This document shows, one piece after another, positions 6,301 through 15,133 of a stretch of 64,000 bases of DNA. Where the stretch lies: NCBI GenBank assembly GCA_003022435.1, contig PXUA01000009.1, positions 1 to 64,000 of the forward strand. The letters are read 5' to 3'. The position numbers were made by a program, and so were the translations under genes. Under the pieces are notes generated by a model. That model saw only the letters and a list, made by a program, of their open reading frames with translations, ran no database searches and was not told the DNA's origin. Origin of the DNA: Bacteroidetes bacterium SW_9_63_38. Lineage in GTDB: Bacteria > Bacteroidota > Rhodothermia > Rhodothermales > Salinibacteraceae. Each line of letters starts with the position of its first letter. Position 1 is the first letter of the stretch.

Positions 6301-8143
6301 CTACTCCGAGTACGCACGCTCTGACGGCTCCTTCGTCGCAATGGGCGCCGCGAGGCACGCGTCCGGAATGCCGAACGCGTCGACCAGCGCCTCGGCGTGG
6401 GGCCGCACCTCGTCGCACACGTCGTTCACCGCCCCCCGAATGGCTTTCGCCTTATTAGGCTCCACGTACCCGGCCTCCAGGTACCAGTCGAGGGCGGCTT
6501 CGATGCGGGACAGCCCGAACAGCGTCCGGAGCCGATCCAGCTCGGCCCGAAGTTCAGGCTCCTCGGTCCGATCGACGGCCTGCACGAACCGGTCGAACAC
6601 CACCCGCTCGGCCTCCGCGTGGGCGAGCTGCACGAGGTGGTCCTGCACGTCTACGAACGCATCGAACGGCTCCATGTCCCCCTCAATACGGCGCTGCAGC
6701 CGCCGGCCCGCATCGAGAGGCATCCGGTCGGCCCGGTACCCAAACGCTGACTGGTGAAAGTCCCGGCTGCGCAGGTGCTCGGCATCGGTCGTCCGGGTGA
6801 CGACGGGATTCAGCTCCGTAATCCGCGTCGACACCTCATCCACCATGAAGCGCACCATCGCCAGCAGGTTCATGTCGCGAAACTCCCGCCGGAAGTTGGA
6901 GAGCAGCCCCTTCGCCACCTGCAGCATCAGCACCGTGTTGTCCCCCTCAAACGTCGTGAAGATGTCCGTATCGGCCTTCAGGGCGGCAATTCGGTTGTCG
7001 ACCCGGGCCCTGCCCGCCGCAGGCCTCGCGTACCTCCTGCAGCGTGTCGGTCGTATGCCAGGTCGCGTACGCCTTCAGAGCGTTGGCCTCCGCCTCCACC
7101 CGATCCAGAGAGTCGTCCGGCCCCTTTGCCGCAAACCGCGACGTCAGGTCGTCGAGCGCAAAGTGCAGCGCGTAGGTCGCGGCCAGTCGCGGCAGCAGGC
7201 GCCGCTTGTGCGTGCGGTCGTCTCCAGCTCGCGCACATTCGACCCGTGCGCCCACTCCGCCATCGCAAAGCACCCCGGCAGCTCCAGCGTCCCCACCCGC
7301 TCCAGATGCGCTTCGTGATGCCGCTCCGTGCCGAGCCGATGGATGCTGCCCCCGAAGAGCCCGAACTGGACGCCAAACTTGATGACCAGGCTGAGGTCGT
7401 GGTACGCCAGCGTCTCGAACGCCGTGATGAACGCCTCCATATCGCCCTCCCGCCCTCCCTCCCGTACGCCTCGGGAAAGCCCAGGCTGCCCAGTCCCTGC
7501 TCGGCCAGGCGCTGGCACCAGCGGAGTACCTGCTTCCGGTAGGCCGGCGTCCCGAGGTCGTCCTGATACTCGAACACCGGATCGCTGAGGAGCGTGCGGA
7601 TGTGATCGCGGAGATCCCCGTAGGCCCCGTCGAGGCGGTCGGTCAGGACCTCCACGTCAAACGGCCGCCCCTCTCCGTCCGGCTCGGGCGCGGGCCGGTC
7701 ACCCAACAGATCACACAGCACCTCCTCCCCGTCTATCCCGAGCGCCGCCTCAGTGTCCTGCAGCACCTGCCGGGACGCCTCGGGCGTCGCCGCGCCGCGC
7801 CCCCCGCGGTCGCCATCCCCATCCCCAGCTCCGCCAGCGAGCACCGCGTGGTCGCCAGCGCGTCCGATGCCGCGGCCGTCAACGCCCGAAGCCACTGCTC
7901 ATACTGAGAGGCACTCGGCGGCGACTGTGGATCCAGATGCCCGCACACCTCCTCACGAACGTCCTCGTCGATCCAGTCCTGTGAGCGAATGCGGGAGCGC
8001 AGTGTGTCGGCCTCGGTCGGCGTAAGCACCCCGTCGGCCCAGGCCACGTACAGAAGCGGAAGAACAGCGCGAACCTGCGGGAACGATGTATCGAGGATGG
8101 GGGACTGTGGGCATGGATGCGTGTGAGTGAATGCTGAGGACAA
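6301..8143 (-). pseudogene. Decayed acyl-CoA oxidase/dehydrogenase
   Basis: Fragments of one acyl-CoA oxidase lie in successive minus-strand frames. The N-terminus (8143 to about 7800) has a TerB-like helical stretch, LPLLYVAWADGVLTPTEADT. The frame then shifts near 7790-7810 to read TPEASRQVLQDTEAAL to LGSLGFPEAYGREGG. It shifts again near 7445-7465, in a run of C triplets, into MEAFITAFETLAYHDLSLV to FAMAEWAHGSNVRELETTA. Directly after ETTA, near 7225, the text jumps to RTHKRRLLPRLAATYALHF. About 200 residues of the flavin and substrate domains are missing. A further small shift near 7000 leads to the C-terminal part (DTDIFTTFEGDNTVLMLQV to 6301). Frameshifts alone could be sequencing error, but the missing catalytic block argues for a true pseudogene. 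Confidence 0.85.
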
Positions 8144-8245
8144 CCCCGAACCATCAGTCGGTGGATCTCGGAAGCGCTTCCGTCCTTCGGACGCCCGAAC
8201 CGTTACACCTTTCCGACCCGCATAGATTCACGTTCTCCTTCCAAA

Positions 8246-8280
8246 CGCCCAACCCTCAACGCCCAACCCTCAACGCCCAA
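8246..8280. repeat. 14-bp tandem repeat, 2.5 units, after hemE
   Basis: The unit CGCCCAACCCTCAA is repeated at 8246, 8260 and partly at 8274. It lies just past the hemE stop, so on the hemE-sense strand it reads as a G-rich tract with four GGG runs within short loops, compatible with a G-quadruplex. Similar tracts follow several other stop codons in 8-23 kb. Confidence 0.8.
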
Positions 8281-8293
8281 CGCAACCCCGCCG

Positions 8294-9358
8294 TCAGACC
8301 GTGCGCATGTGCCGGGAATGCTCGTGCACGGCCTCCACGAAGACCCCGGCGTGCTCCGGATCGTGATCGGGCAGCATGCCGTGGCCCAGGTTGGCGATGT
8401 GCTGATGTGCCCCAAAGCCGGCCAGCATGTGCTGCACCTCGCGTCGCAGGGCATCCGGCTCGGCATAGAGCGCACAGGGATCGAGGTTACCCTGCAGGAC
8501 CGCGCGGTCGCCCACCCGTCGGCGCGCCGACTTCGGGTCCATCGTCCAGTCGAGACTAATCACATCGTAGTCGGTGTCGGCAAGCGCGTCGAGGCCGTAG
8601 TGCGCTCCCTTCGCGAAGACGACAATCGGCACGTCCGGATGCTCCCGCTTGAACCGCGTGGCGATCTCGTCGAGGTACGGCAGGCAGAACGTGCGGAACG
8701 TCTCCGGTCCGTGCAGCCCCGCCCAGGAGTCGAACACCTGCAGCATCTGCGCCCCGGCGTCCACCTGTCGCACCAGGTATTCGACTGCCACGTCCGTGAT
8801 GCGCTGCAGGAGGGCCTTACTGGCCTCCGGGTGCTCGTAGAGCCAGGCGCGGGCGTGGCGGTAGGACTTGCTGCCGCCCCCCTCCACCATGTACGCCATG
8901 AGCGTCCACGGCGCCCCTGCAAACCCGATGAGCGGCACGCGGCCATTGAGCTGCCGGCGCGTCTCGGTGAGGGCGTCGAACACGTGCCCGAGCGTCTCGT
9001 CCACGTCCGGCTCGACCAGCCGGTCCATCTCATCGGGCGTGGATAGCGGATCGGGAAACGTCGGCCCCTGCCCCGACACCATCTCCACTGTGAGCCCGAG
9101 CGCCTCCGGCACCACCATGATGTCGGAAAACAAAATGGCGGCGTCCAGCGGAAAGCGGTCCACGGGCTGGATCGTGACTTCCGCCGCCAGCTCCGGGGTT
9201 TCCACCACGTCGAAAAACGCGTTGTCCTCGCGCACGGCCCGGTACTCGGGCAGATAGCGTCCAGCCTGACGCATCATCCAGACGGGCGTGCGGTCGGTGC
9301 TTTCGCCCCGGGCGGTCCGGAGCAATAAGTCGTTGTCCAGCGGCGGAAAGGTGGGCAT
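8294..9358 (-). CDS. hemE: Uroporphyrinogen decarboxylase
   Basis: The 354-residue protein matches the family length. It decarboxylates the four acetate side chains of uroporphyrinogen III to give coproporphyrinogen III in cytosolic haem synthesis. PVWMMRQAGRYLPEYRAVR near residue 22 is the first family signature, with the substrate-contacting Arg. AILFSDIMVVPEALGLTV and GFAGAPWTLMAYMVEGGGSK are further hallmarks. The C-terminal region reads LQGNLDPCALYA and FGAHQHIANLGHGMLPD, with the conserved His. No siroheme genes adjoin it; hemD and cobA lie at 48-55 kb. A G-rich tandem repeat follows the stop. Confidence 0.97.
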   Translation of the reverse strand: MPTFPPLDNDLLLRTARGESTDRTPVWMMRQAGRYLPEYRAVREDNAFFDVVETPELAAEVTIQPVDRFPLDAAILFSDIMVVPEALGLTVEMVSGQGPTFPDPLSTPDEMDRLVEPDVDETLGHVFDALTETRRQLNGRVPLIGFAGAPWTLMAYMVEGGGSKSYRHARAWLYEHPEASKALLQRITDVAVEYLVRQVDAGAQMLQVFDSWAGLHGPETFRTFCLPYLDEIATRFKREHPDVPIVVFAKGAHYGLDALADTDYDVISLDWTMDPKSARRRVGDRAVLQGNLDPCALYAEPDALRREVQHMLAGFGAHQHIANLGHGMLPDHDPEHAGVFVEAVHEHSRHMRTV

Positions 9359-9610
9359 TCAGTACTGGGAATGGCAGTTCGGAGCGGCGCGACAGTCCCT
9401 CCCCCGGACGGGCGTCAGTGTGAACGCCAATGGACACGGGCCGGAGACGAAAGAGTTTTCAAAATCGGTATGCCGTACTGCCAACCGAGTCTGGACGTTC
9501 GGCCCAGGAAGGGATTTTCGTGTCAAGCCTGGATGGGTCCCATCTCAGGGCACTCGCCGGGAACGGCCTCGATGCAGTCGAGCGACGCTCCCCAGTCGGC
9601 GCTCCGCCCT

Positions 9611-10660
9611 TCAGTCCTGCGAGGGCGACGGCTCATCGCGGAGGAAGGTGAGCCGCCAGATCGACTCGGCATTCCGTCCGATCAACCAGAGCGAGAAGCC
9701 CAGTACGCCGAACACCACCGCCTTGTGCATGGGCTCCCAGAAGAACTCGAAGAACTTTGTATACAGGTTGATGAACAGAAACGTAACCCCAAACTTTCTG
9801 GCAATTGCGTCGCCGTATTTTAGTCCGTATACGATGGCCCCGGCGGCGGCCACCGCAAACAGGAGCGACCAGTGCAACAGCTCAAGATGCCCGGCATCGT
9901 ACCACGCGTCCATCGCCCCGTAATTCCCGAAAATCGATAGCAGCCACAGTGATATAAAGAAATAGAGTAGTCCGATGATGTGGGTGTATCGGGAAAACGA
10001 GCGAAGCCGCTCGGTCCTCTCCAACAAAACCCTCCCGGCGATCATAACCCCGCCGAAGAGCGTGAACCGAAGCGGATAGTTCATCCCGAGAACGTAGGTG
10101 CCGTGGTGATAGCCCGTCACCATGCCGAACCAGCCCCCGAGGGTTGCCAGACAAAACACCCAGAGTGTGGCCGAGGGGAGAAGGACCGCGACGCCCCCGT
10201 AGATGACACTCGTCAGGAGAATCAGGAAGGAGGGATCGTCGGTGCCCGACGCGACAACTCGCCCGAAAAAGAAAACCGCCCCGGCCGCGGCGATCGCTCC
10301 GAGCGCATAGATGGCCCCGGTGCTGTAGATTTTTCGCGGGTAGCGCCCCACACGGCGATGCCCGTAGTAAAACAGTCCCACCGCACAGCTTCCCAGCAAC
10401 ACCGTGTTGATCGCGTTGGAGGCAAACACCCGACGCAACAGCTTCAGCAGGAAGTCGTCCGCCACCAGCGCGCCAGTGGCTATCAGGAAGCAGGCAATGG
10501 CACCCCAAAAGGCGTACTTGGCAAGAAGCCTCCAGTTGAACGACGCCACTTCGTAGCTCTCCCGCAGCCGATCGGCCGTTTCTTCATCGACCACCTGCTC
10601 CTCTTCCCACTGGTCGATCACTCTAGCCACGACCCTCGCCTCTTTCTTCTTCAGTTCCAT
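9611..10660 (-). CDS. DUF2157-like multi-pass membrane protein
   Basis: The start at 10660 (MELKKKEARVVARVIDQWEE) was chosen because the longer open frame upstream is antisense to the next gene. The 349-residue protein has a short cytoplasmic N-terminal helix with an Arg/Glu-rich sequence ending in RLRESYEV. Roughly ten hydrophobic segments follow, for example FWGAIACFLIATGALV, NTVLLGSCAVGLFYYG and IYALGAIAAAGAVFFFGRVV. The N-terminal helix before FNWRLLAKYAFWG is what DUF2157 predicted membrane proteins look like. The function of that family is unknown. It ends with a charged tail (FLRDEPSPSQD). The gene lies 47 bp downstream of the dienelactone hydrolase gene and may be co-transcribed with it. 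Confidence 0.7.
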   Translation of the reverse strand: MELKKKEARVVARVIDQWEEEQVVDEETADRLRESYEVASFNWRLLAKYAFWGAIACFLIATGALVADDFLLKLLRRVFASNAINTVLLGSCAVGLFYYGHRRVGRYPRKIYSTGAIYALGAIAAAGAVFFFGRVVASGTDDPSFLILLTSVIYGGVAVLLPSATLWVFCLATLGGWFGMVTGYHHGTYVLGMNYPLRFTLFGGVMIAGRVLLERTERLRSFSRYTHIIGLLYFFISLWLLSIFGNYGAMDAWYDAGHLELLHWSLLFAVAAAGAIVYGLKYGDAIARKFGVTFLFINLYTKFFEFFWEPMHKAVVFGVLGFSLWLIGRNAESIWRLTFLRDEPSPSQD

Positions 10661-10707
10661 GGGGAAACCAACGCACTGTGTCAATGTCATCGATTGCTCG
10701 CCCGGCG

Positions 10708-11625
10708 CTACTCCGTCGTTGGGTATAGGTGCTCTTGGAGAACAGTCGTGGTACGATCCCAGGCGTTCCGCGCCGCCGCTGCATTGTAGTTCTTTCCGGA
10801 GGGATTGGCAAAAGCGTGGCCGGCGTCGTACTCGTAGATCTGAACGTCGGCCTCGGTGTCTGCCAGTCGCGCCCGCAGGGCCTCCACCTGTTTGGGAGGC
10901 ACGACGTTGTCCTTGCGTCCGAAGTGCGCGAGCACCGGAGTCTCTAGGTTCTGAAGCACGGCGGCCGTGAGAGGCGCGGGGGTGCCGTAGTACGGCACCG
11001 CCACGTCGAACGCCGCGGGCCGGTCCGCCAGTGCCCGGAACGTCATGCCGCCTCCGAAGCACCAGCCCAGAACGCCGACGCGCGAGGCCCCGTTGGGCTG
11101 CAGGTGGTCGTGGGCGGCGCGCAGATTGGCCATCAGGGCCTCGGGCGTACTCGTGGCTTGTTTCATGAGGGCCTGGGCGCGCTTCGGCGTCTGAGCCGTC
11201 GAGTCGGCGTAGAGGTCCACGGCCAGTGCCCGGTAACCTTCTCCGGCCAGCCGCCGCGTGGCGGTGCGCATGTTGTCGTTCAGGCCCCACCACTCGTGAA
11301 CAACGACCAGACCGGGCAGCGCGTCGACAGACGGGTCGCGATCACGGGCTGCAAGCACCGAATCCGGAGTTGCAGGCACGGCCAGATAACCGGTGATTGG
11401 CGTGCCGTCCGCCGTGTTGCCGTAGGACACTTCACGGGCCTCTACCGGCACGGTGGGCTCGCGCGCCGCCTTCGTAGCGGTGGGCGTATCGCCCTCATGT
11501 CCCTCCGCCATCGTTTCGGCAGCGGTGGCGTCTGTGGACGATTCCGTCGCGCCTTCGCCCCCACATCCCGCGAGCAGGAAGACAAGTCCGATGAGAACGA
11601 AAGGGATTCGAGCAGTCGTAGACAT
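10708..11625 (-). CDS. Dienelactone hydrolase family lipoprotein
   Basis: The protein has 305 residues from the ATG at 11625. Residues 1-20 are a lipoprotein signal peptide with the lipobox LLAGC, so the mature protein should be membrane-anchored in the envelope. After an acidic/Thr linker comes an alpha/beta-hydrolase of the dienelactone hydrolase type. LVVVHEWWGLNDNMRTATRR gives the oxyanion region, GWCFGGGMTFR the Cys nucleophile, FGRKDNVVPP the Asp and YDAGHAFANP the His. Family members hydrolyse ester or lactone bonds, and the substrate here is not evident. Lipid-anchored members are less common than cytosolic ones. It is divergent from the SEC59-like gene at 11698, and the 72-bp gap must hold both promoters. 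Confidence 0.9.
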   Translation of the reverse strand: MSTTARIPFVLIGLVFLLAGCGGEGATESSTDATAAETMAEGHEGDTPTATKAAREPTVPVEAREVSYGNTADGTPITGYLAVPATPDSVLAARDRDPSVDALPGLVVVHEWWGLNDNMRTATRRLAGEGYRALAVDLYADSTAQTPKRAQALMKQATSTPEALMANLRAAHDHLQPNGASRVGVLGWCFGGGMTFRALADRPAAFDVAVPYYGTPAPLTAAVLQNLETPVLAHFGRKDNVVPPKQVEALRARLADTEADVQIYEYDAGHAFANPSGKNYNAAAARNAWDRTTTVLQEHLYPTTE

Positions 11626-11697
11626 TGCGTAAAGCCTGAGCCAATGGGCACGACGTGTTACCGGGAAGCGTGCGGGACCGAACTTTTTCCCGTGAAC

Positions 11698-12399
11698 ATG
11701 GTTCGGCCCCGCGAGATCCTTTTGGTCCAGTCTCTTCCCCTCGTGGCTTCCTCGACGCAGTTTTCGTACGCGGCCGAAGTTGGACGCAAGGCCCTGCACC
11801 TGCTGGCCCTCGTCATTCCCCTCGGCATGTGGATGCTCGGCACGCCGCTCGCCCTCTACGTGCTCGGCGCAGTCAGCACCGTGGCCGTGGGGGCCGACGT
11901 GGCGCGCGCCTACTCGCCCTGGGTCAACGACTGGATCCGTACGATCTTCGGGTCCCTCATGCGGGCCGAGGAGCTGCCGGAGGTCGGCACACGCGTCACG
12001 TTCAACGGCGCCACCTGCGTGCTCGTGGGCGCCGCGCTGCTGACGCTCCTGGTGCCCCTCCGCGTGGCGGTGCCGGTGCTCACGATGACGATGCTGGCCG
12101 ACGCCGCCGCGGCCCTGGTGGGTCGTCGGATCGGGCACCACTCTTGGGGCTCCCTCTCGGCCACAGTTGAAGGATCAACCGCCTTCGTAATTACGGGCCT
12201 TGCCGTCATGGGGGCGTTTCCGTCGATGGCCCTCCTCCCTGCGGTCTGCGGGGTCCTGGTTGCCGCCGTCGTCGAGGCCGTCCCCCTCCCCGTCAACGAC
12301 AACATCCGCGTCCCCCTCGTGGCCGCACTGGTCGTGATGATCGGCGAAACGGTCCTGTACGACGCGCCGCTCCACGTCTTCGCCGGTCTCCCGGTGTAG
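11698..12399 (+). CDS. SEC59/DGK1-like CTP-dependent lipid kinase, membrane protein
   Basis: The 233-residue protein starts MVRPREILLVQS. The AEVGRKALHLLALVIPLG motif near residue 26 is the hallmark of the dolichol kinase/phytol kinase/diacylglycerol kinase family (COG0170), in which RKxxH begins the first membrane helix. Further motifs are TMLADAAAALVGRRIGHHSWG and SATVEGSTAFVITGL, corresponding to the D-x-x-A-x-x-x-G and K/ES-x-E-G motifs. About six to seven helices are predicted by eye. It probably phosphorylates an isoprenoid alcohol or diacylglycerol with CTP at the inner membrane. Which lipid is unknown. A longer open frame upstream is antisense to the neighbouring lipoprotein gene and was rejected. 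Confidence 0.8.
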   Translation: MVRPREILLVQSLPLVASSTQFSYAAEVGRKALHLLALVIPLGMWMLGTPLALYVLGAVSTVAVGADVARAYSPWVNDWIRTIFGSLMRAEELPEVGTRVTFNGATCVLVGAALLTLLVPLRVAVPVLTMTMLADAAAALVGRRIGHHSWGSLSATVEGSTAFVITGLAVMGAFPSMALLPAVCGVLVAAVVEAVPLPVNDNIRVPLVAALVVMIGETVLYDAPLHVFAGLPV

Positions 12400-12472
12400 T
12401 GCTTGCACTGTTCTGTGTCCGGGCGTCTCCCTCCGGTCTGCATCCGCTCTCCGCACACGTGACTCCCCCCTC

Positions 12473-13339
12473 ATGTCCGACTCTGAGACCTTTTCCGCCG
12501 CGGCCCTGCAACGCCTGACGGGGCTGAAGGCCTTCCCCCAGCCCTCGATCATCCCGATGTCTCACCCCGTCGTCCTCATGCACGGGTTCGGCATCGGGGC
12601 CTCCTTCCGTCGGGGGGGGCACCTGCACGACGAGGCGTTGCACCTGCGCTCGCGAGGCGTCCGCGCCATCGCTCCCAACGTCTCCCCCTACAACACGGTG
12701 ACGGCCCGGTGCGAAATGTGGGAGGATCGCTTCTCTCGGATTCTGGCCGCCCTCAACGCCGACCGTTTCTCTATCGTCGCCCACTCAATGGGCGGCCTCG
12801 ACGCCCGCCATCTCATTAGCAACCGGGGGTGGCACGACGCCGTGGATGTGCTCGTCACCGTCGCCACGCCACACCGCGGCTCCTCGATCGCCTCCCTCAC
12901 GCTCGACCAGCCCGAGACGGTGCGCAAGTGGCTCTCGGAGATGGCCAACTGGGTCGGGACGCACGTCCTGGAGGACGGGTCGGCCGATTTCCGGCAGTCG
13001 CTTCGTGAACTGACGCCCGAGTACGTCCAGGACACCTTCAACCCGGCAGTGCCCGATCACCCCGACGTCGAGTACTGGTCCTACGGCTGCCGGGCCGGCA
13101 AGGGCACCGACATTCCCATCGCCCCGATCTTTCGGTACTTCAACTCGCACCTCTACGACCGGGAGGGCCTCAACGACGGCATCGTGAGCGTCGACAGCGC
13201 GCGGTGGGGGGAGTACCTGGGCACCGTCGACGCCGACCACGCCCGACAGGTGGGGATCGAATCGCGCCTCGCCGCCGACTTCGACGCCAACGTCTTCTAC
13301 GCCTCCATCGCCGAGCGCCTGGCCGAACACGGATATTGA
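12473..13339 (+). CDS. Alpha/beta-hydrolase, triacylglycerol lipase-like
   Basis: The protein has 288 residues. VVLMHGFGIGASFR supplies the oxyanion HG motif, and IVAHSMGGLDARHLI the nucleophile elbow with Ser in AHSMGG. NDGIVSVDSARWGEY and DADHARQVG fit the catalytic Asp and His positions of Pseudomonas-type lipases. VATPHRGSSIA after the elbow is also typical of those lipases. No signal peptide is seen, so it appears cytoplasmic, unlike most secreted lipases. An alternative start at MSHPVVLMHG would drop 28 residues. It lies 73 bp downstream of the lipid kinase gene in the same direction. The stop is followed by a GATTGGGG-rich tract. Confidence 0.85.
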   Translation: MSDSETFSAAALQRLTGLKAFPQPSIIPMSHPVVLMHGFGIGASFRRGGHLHDEALHLRSRGVRAIAPNVSPYNTVTARCEMWEDRFSRILAALNADRFSIVAHSMGGLDARHLISNRGWHDAVDVLVTVATPHRGSSIASLTLDQPETVRKWLSEMANWVGTHVLEDGSADFRQSLRELTPEYVQDTFNPAVPDHPDVEYWSYGCRAGKGTDIPIAPIFRYFNSHLYDREGLNDGIVSVDSARWGEYLGTVDADHARQVGIESRLAADFDANVFYASIAERLAEHGY

Positions 13340-13559
13340 GCGATTGTGGAGATTGGAATGGGGATTGGGGACGAGTAGATATGATGTTGTGTAGGAACGA
13401 AAGGGCCGAGGAAACTTGCTCTTCTAACACGCAATCGCTCTGGAGCTTCCGAACGGTGATGCCAACTTTTTCGTGCACGGGCGTGTAAACAACATCTCCT
13501 GGGCCCACTGAGGGGCTTGTCCCTCTTCAACCTTTTTACCTCCAAACCTTTTCCCTCCC

Positions 13560-14867
13560 TTGTCTCAGCGATTTAAGATCTTTTCCGACCCGGTGCACGG
13601 GTTCATCTCAGTGCCGAAGGGCCTGATCATGCGCCTCATCCAGACGCCCGAGGTCCAGCGACTGCGCCGCATCCGCCAGCTCGGCGTGGGCCACCTCGTT
13701 TTCCCCGGCGCCGAGCATACGCGGTTCAACCATGCACTCGGGGCGATGGCCCTCATGCAGGACGCGTTGTCGAGCCTCACGGAAAAGGGCACATCGATTT
13801 CTCAGGAGGAGCAGACCGCCGCTCTCGCCGCCGCTCTCCTCCACGACATCGGCCACGGCGCCTTCTCCCACACCCTGGAGCACCAGCTCATCGACGACTT
13901 CGCGCACGAGGACATGAGCCGGGTCTTCATCGTCCGGCTCAACGAACGCCTCGACGGCGCGCTCGACCGTACGCTTGCCATCTTCGACGACACCTACGAG
14001 CGCGGCTTCTTCCACCAGCTCGTATCGAGTCAGCTCGACATGGATCGGCTCGACTACCTGCGGCGCGACTCCTTCTATTCCGGCGTCGCTGAGGGTGAAG
14101 TCGGCGTGCAGCGCCTCATCAAAACCATGCGCGTCCATCCCCCCGACGGCGGCCCCGACTCCGAAATCATGATCGAGGGCAAGGGCATCTACGCCGTCGA
14201 AAACTTCCTGATCTCTCGCCGCCTCATGTACTGGCAGGTCTACCTGCACAAAACCGTCCTGGCGGGCGACGAGCTCCTCCGCGGTATCCTCGCCCGCGTG
14301 CAGGAGCACCTCGACGCCGGATCCACAGCCGACTGGCTCCACCGCGGCTCCCGCCCCCTCCTGTTCTTTCTGGAGAATGACGTGCACGCCGACCAGATCG
14401 ATGAGCCCACCGTCCGCGACCACTACCTGCAACTCGACGACACCGACGTTCTCTTCAGCCTCAAGCAGTGGATGCAGGGCGACGACCCGGTGCTGGCCGA
14501 CCTCTGTCGACGGTTCATCAACCGCGAGTTTTTCCGTGTCACGTTTCTCGCTAAGGAGCCCAACGCGCCCCAGGTGGACCATTGGCGCACCCAGGTGGCC
14601 GACTGGCTCGTCGACCAGGACCTCGCCGCCCGGGACGAGGCCGCCCATGCCGCCCGCCACTACCTGACGGTCGACGCCTCCCACCACACCGCCTACGACA
14701 GCAACCAGGAGATGATCGGCATCCTCGACCGCGACGGCAATGTGCGAGAGCTCTCCGAAATGGCCGACACCGCCGCCATCTCCGAACTCACCCACTTCGT
14801 CGTCAAGCCCTACGTCTGTTACCCCAAGCCCGTCCCTATCGACGTGGACACCGTGCCGGAAGGATGA
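13560..14867 (+). CDS. HD-domain phosphohydrolase (YwfO/dGTPase-like)
   Basis: The 435-residue protein begins at a TTG codon. The conserved N-terminus KIFSDPVHGFISVP follows it directly, so the start is well placed. The HD signature runs HTRFNHALGAMALMQDAL (first His), then ALLHDIGHGAFSHTLEH (HD pair) and SSQLDMDRLDYLRRDSFYSG (last Asp), all four metal ligands intact. The family (COG1078) includes nucleotide triphosphohydrolases acting on dNTPs or related signals. Exact substrate specificity cannot be read from the sequence. The protein is cytosolic. It is the last gene of a plus-strand run from 11698, and its stop is followed by a TGTAGGTATG-type GT-rich tract. Confidence 0.93.
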   Translation: MSQRFKIFSDPVHGFISVPKGLIMRLIQTPEVQRLRRIRQLGVGHLVFPGAEHTRFNHALGAMALMQDALSSLTEKGTSISQEEQTAALAAALLHDIGHGAFSHTLEHQLIDDFAHEDMSRVFIVRLNERLDGALDRTLAIFDDTYERGFFHQLVSSQLDMDRLDYLRRDSFYSGVAEGEVGVQRLIKTMRVHPPDGGPDSEIMIEGKGIYAVENFLISRRLMYWQVYLHKTVLAGDELLRGILARVQEHLDAGSTADWLHRGSRPLLFFLENDVHADQIDEPTVRDHYLQLDDTDVLFSLKQWMQGDDPVLADLCRRFINREFFRVTFLAKEPNAPQVDHWRTQVADWLVDQDLAARDEAAHAARHYLTVDASHHTAYDSNQEMIGILDRDGNVRELSEMADTAAISELTHFVVKPYVCYPKPVPIDVDTVPEG

Positions 14868-15133
14868 CTGGTTTGTAGGTATGTATGTCTGTAGGTGTGT
14901 ATGTAAACTTTTGACCTACAAACCTACTGCAGCGTCCACCGTCAATCTACAGGATGGTGAATGCCGCACGCATCCTCGGCCCAATTCGGGAAGACGTGAT
15001 TCGTGACCGCTGATCCGGCAGCCCATGCGACGCACAGGCCGCCTCACGCAATACGAATTCCGCGCCCTGAGTGGAAATTCAAGGGTACAGAATGAGCCTT
15101 GACACTGCACTACACACATACACACGTACATAC
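14868..15133. other. Convergent intergenic region with GT-rich tracts
   Basis: This gap lies between two convergent genes. At each end, on the coding strand of the adjacent gene, a TATG/TGTG microsatellite-like tract follows the stop codon: TGTAGGTATGTATGTCTG on the plus strand near 14874-14891, and the complement of CACACATACACACGTACAT near 15113-15131. Together they form a loose inverted repeat that could pair in a read-through transcript. The middle holds no open frame I would support. Confidence 0.6.

Noticed and set aside
6947..7895. Separate small genes inside the acyl-CoA oxidase remnant
   Set aside because: The pieces align end to end as one acyl-CoA oxidase, with frame changes between them. 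None has a family start of its own.
9611..11293. 560-codon version of the membrane protein gene
   Set aside because: Its first 200 or so codons are a frame-shifted copy of the dienelactone hydrolase gene text. The real start is at 10660.
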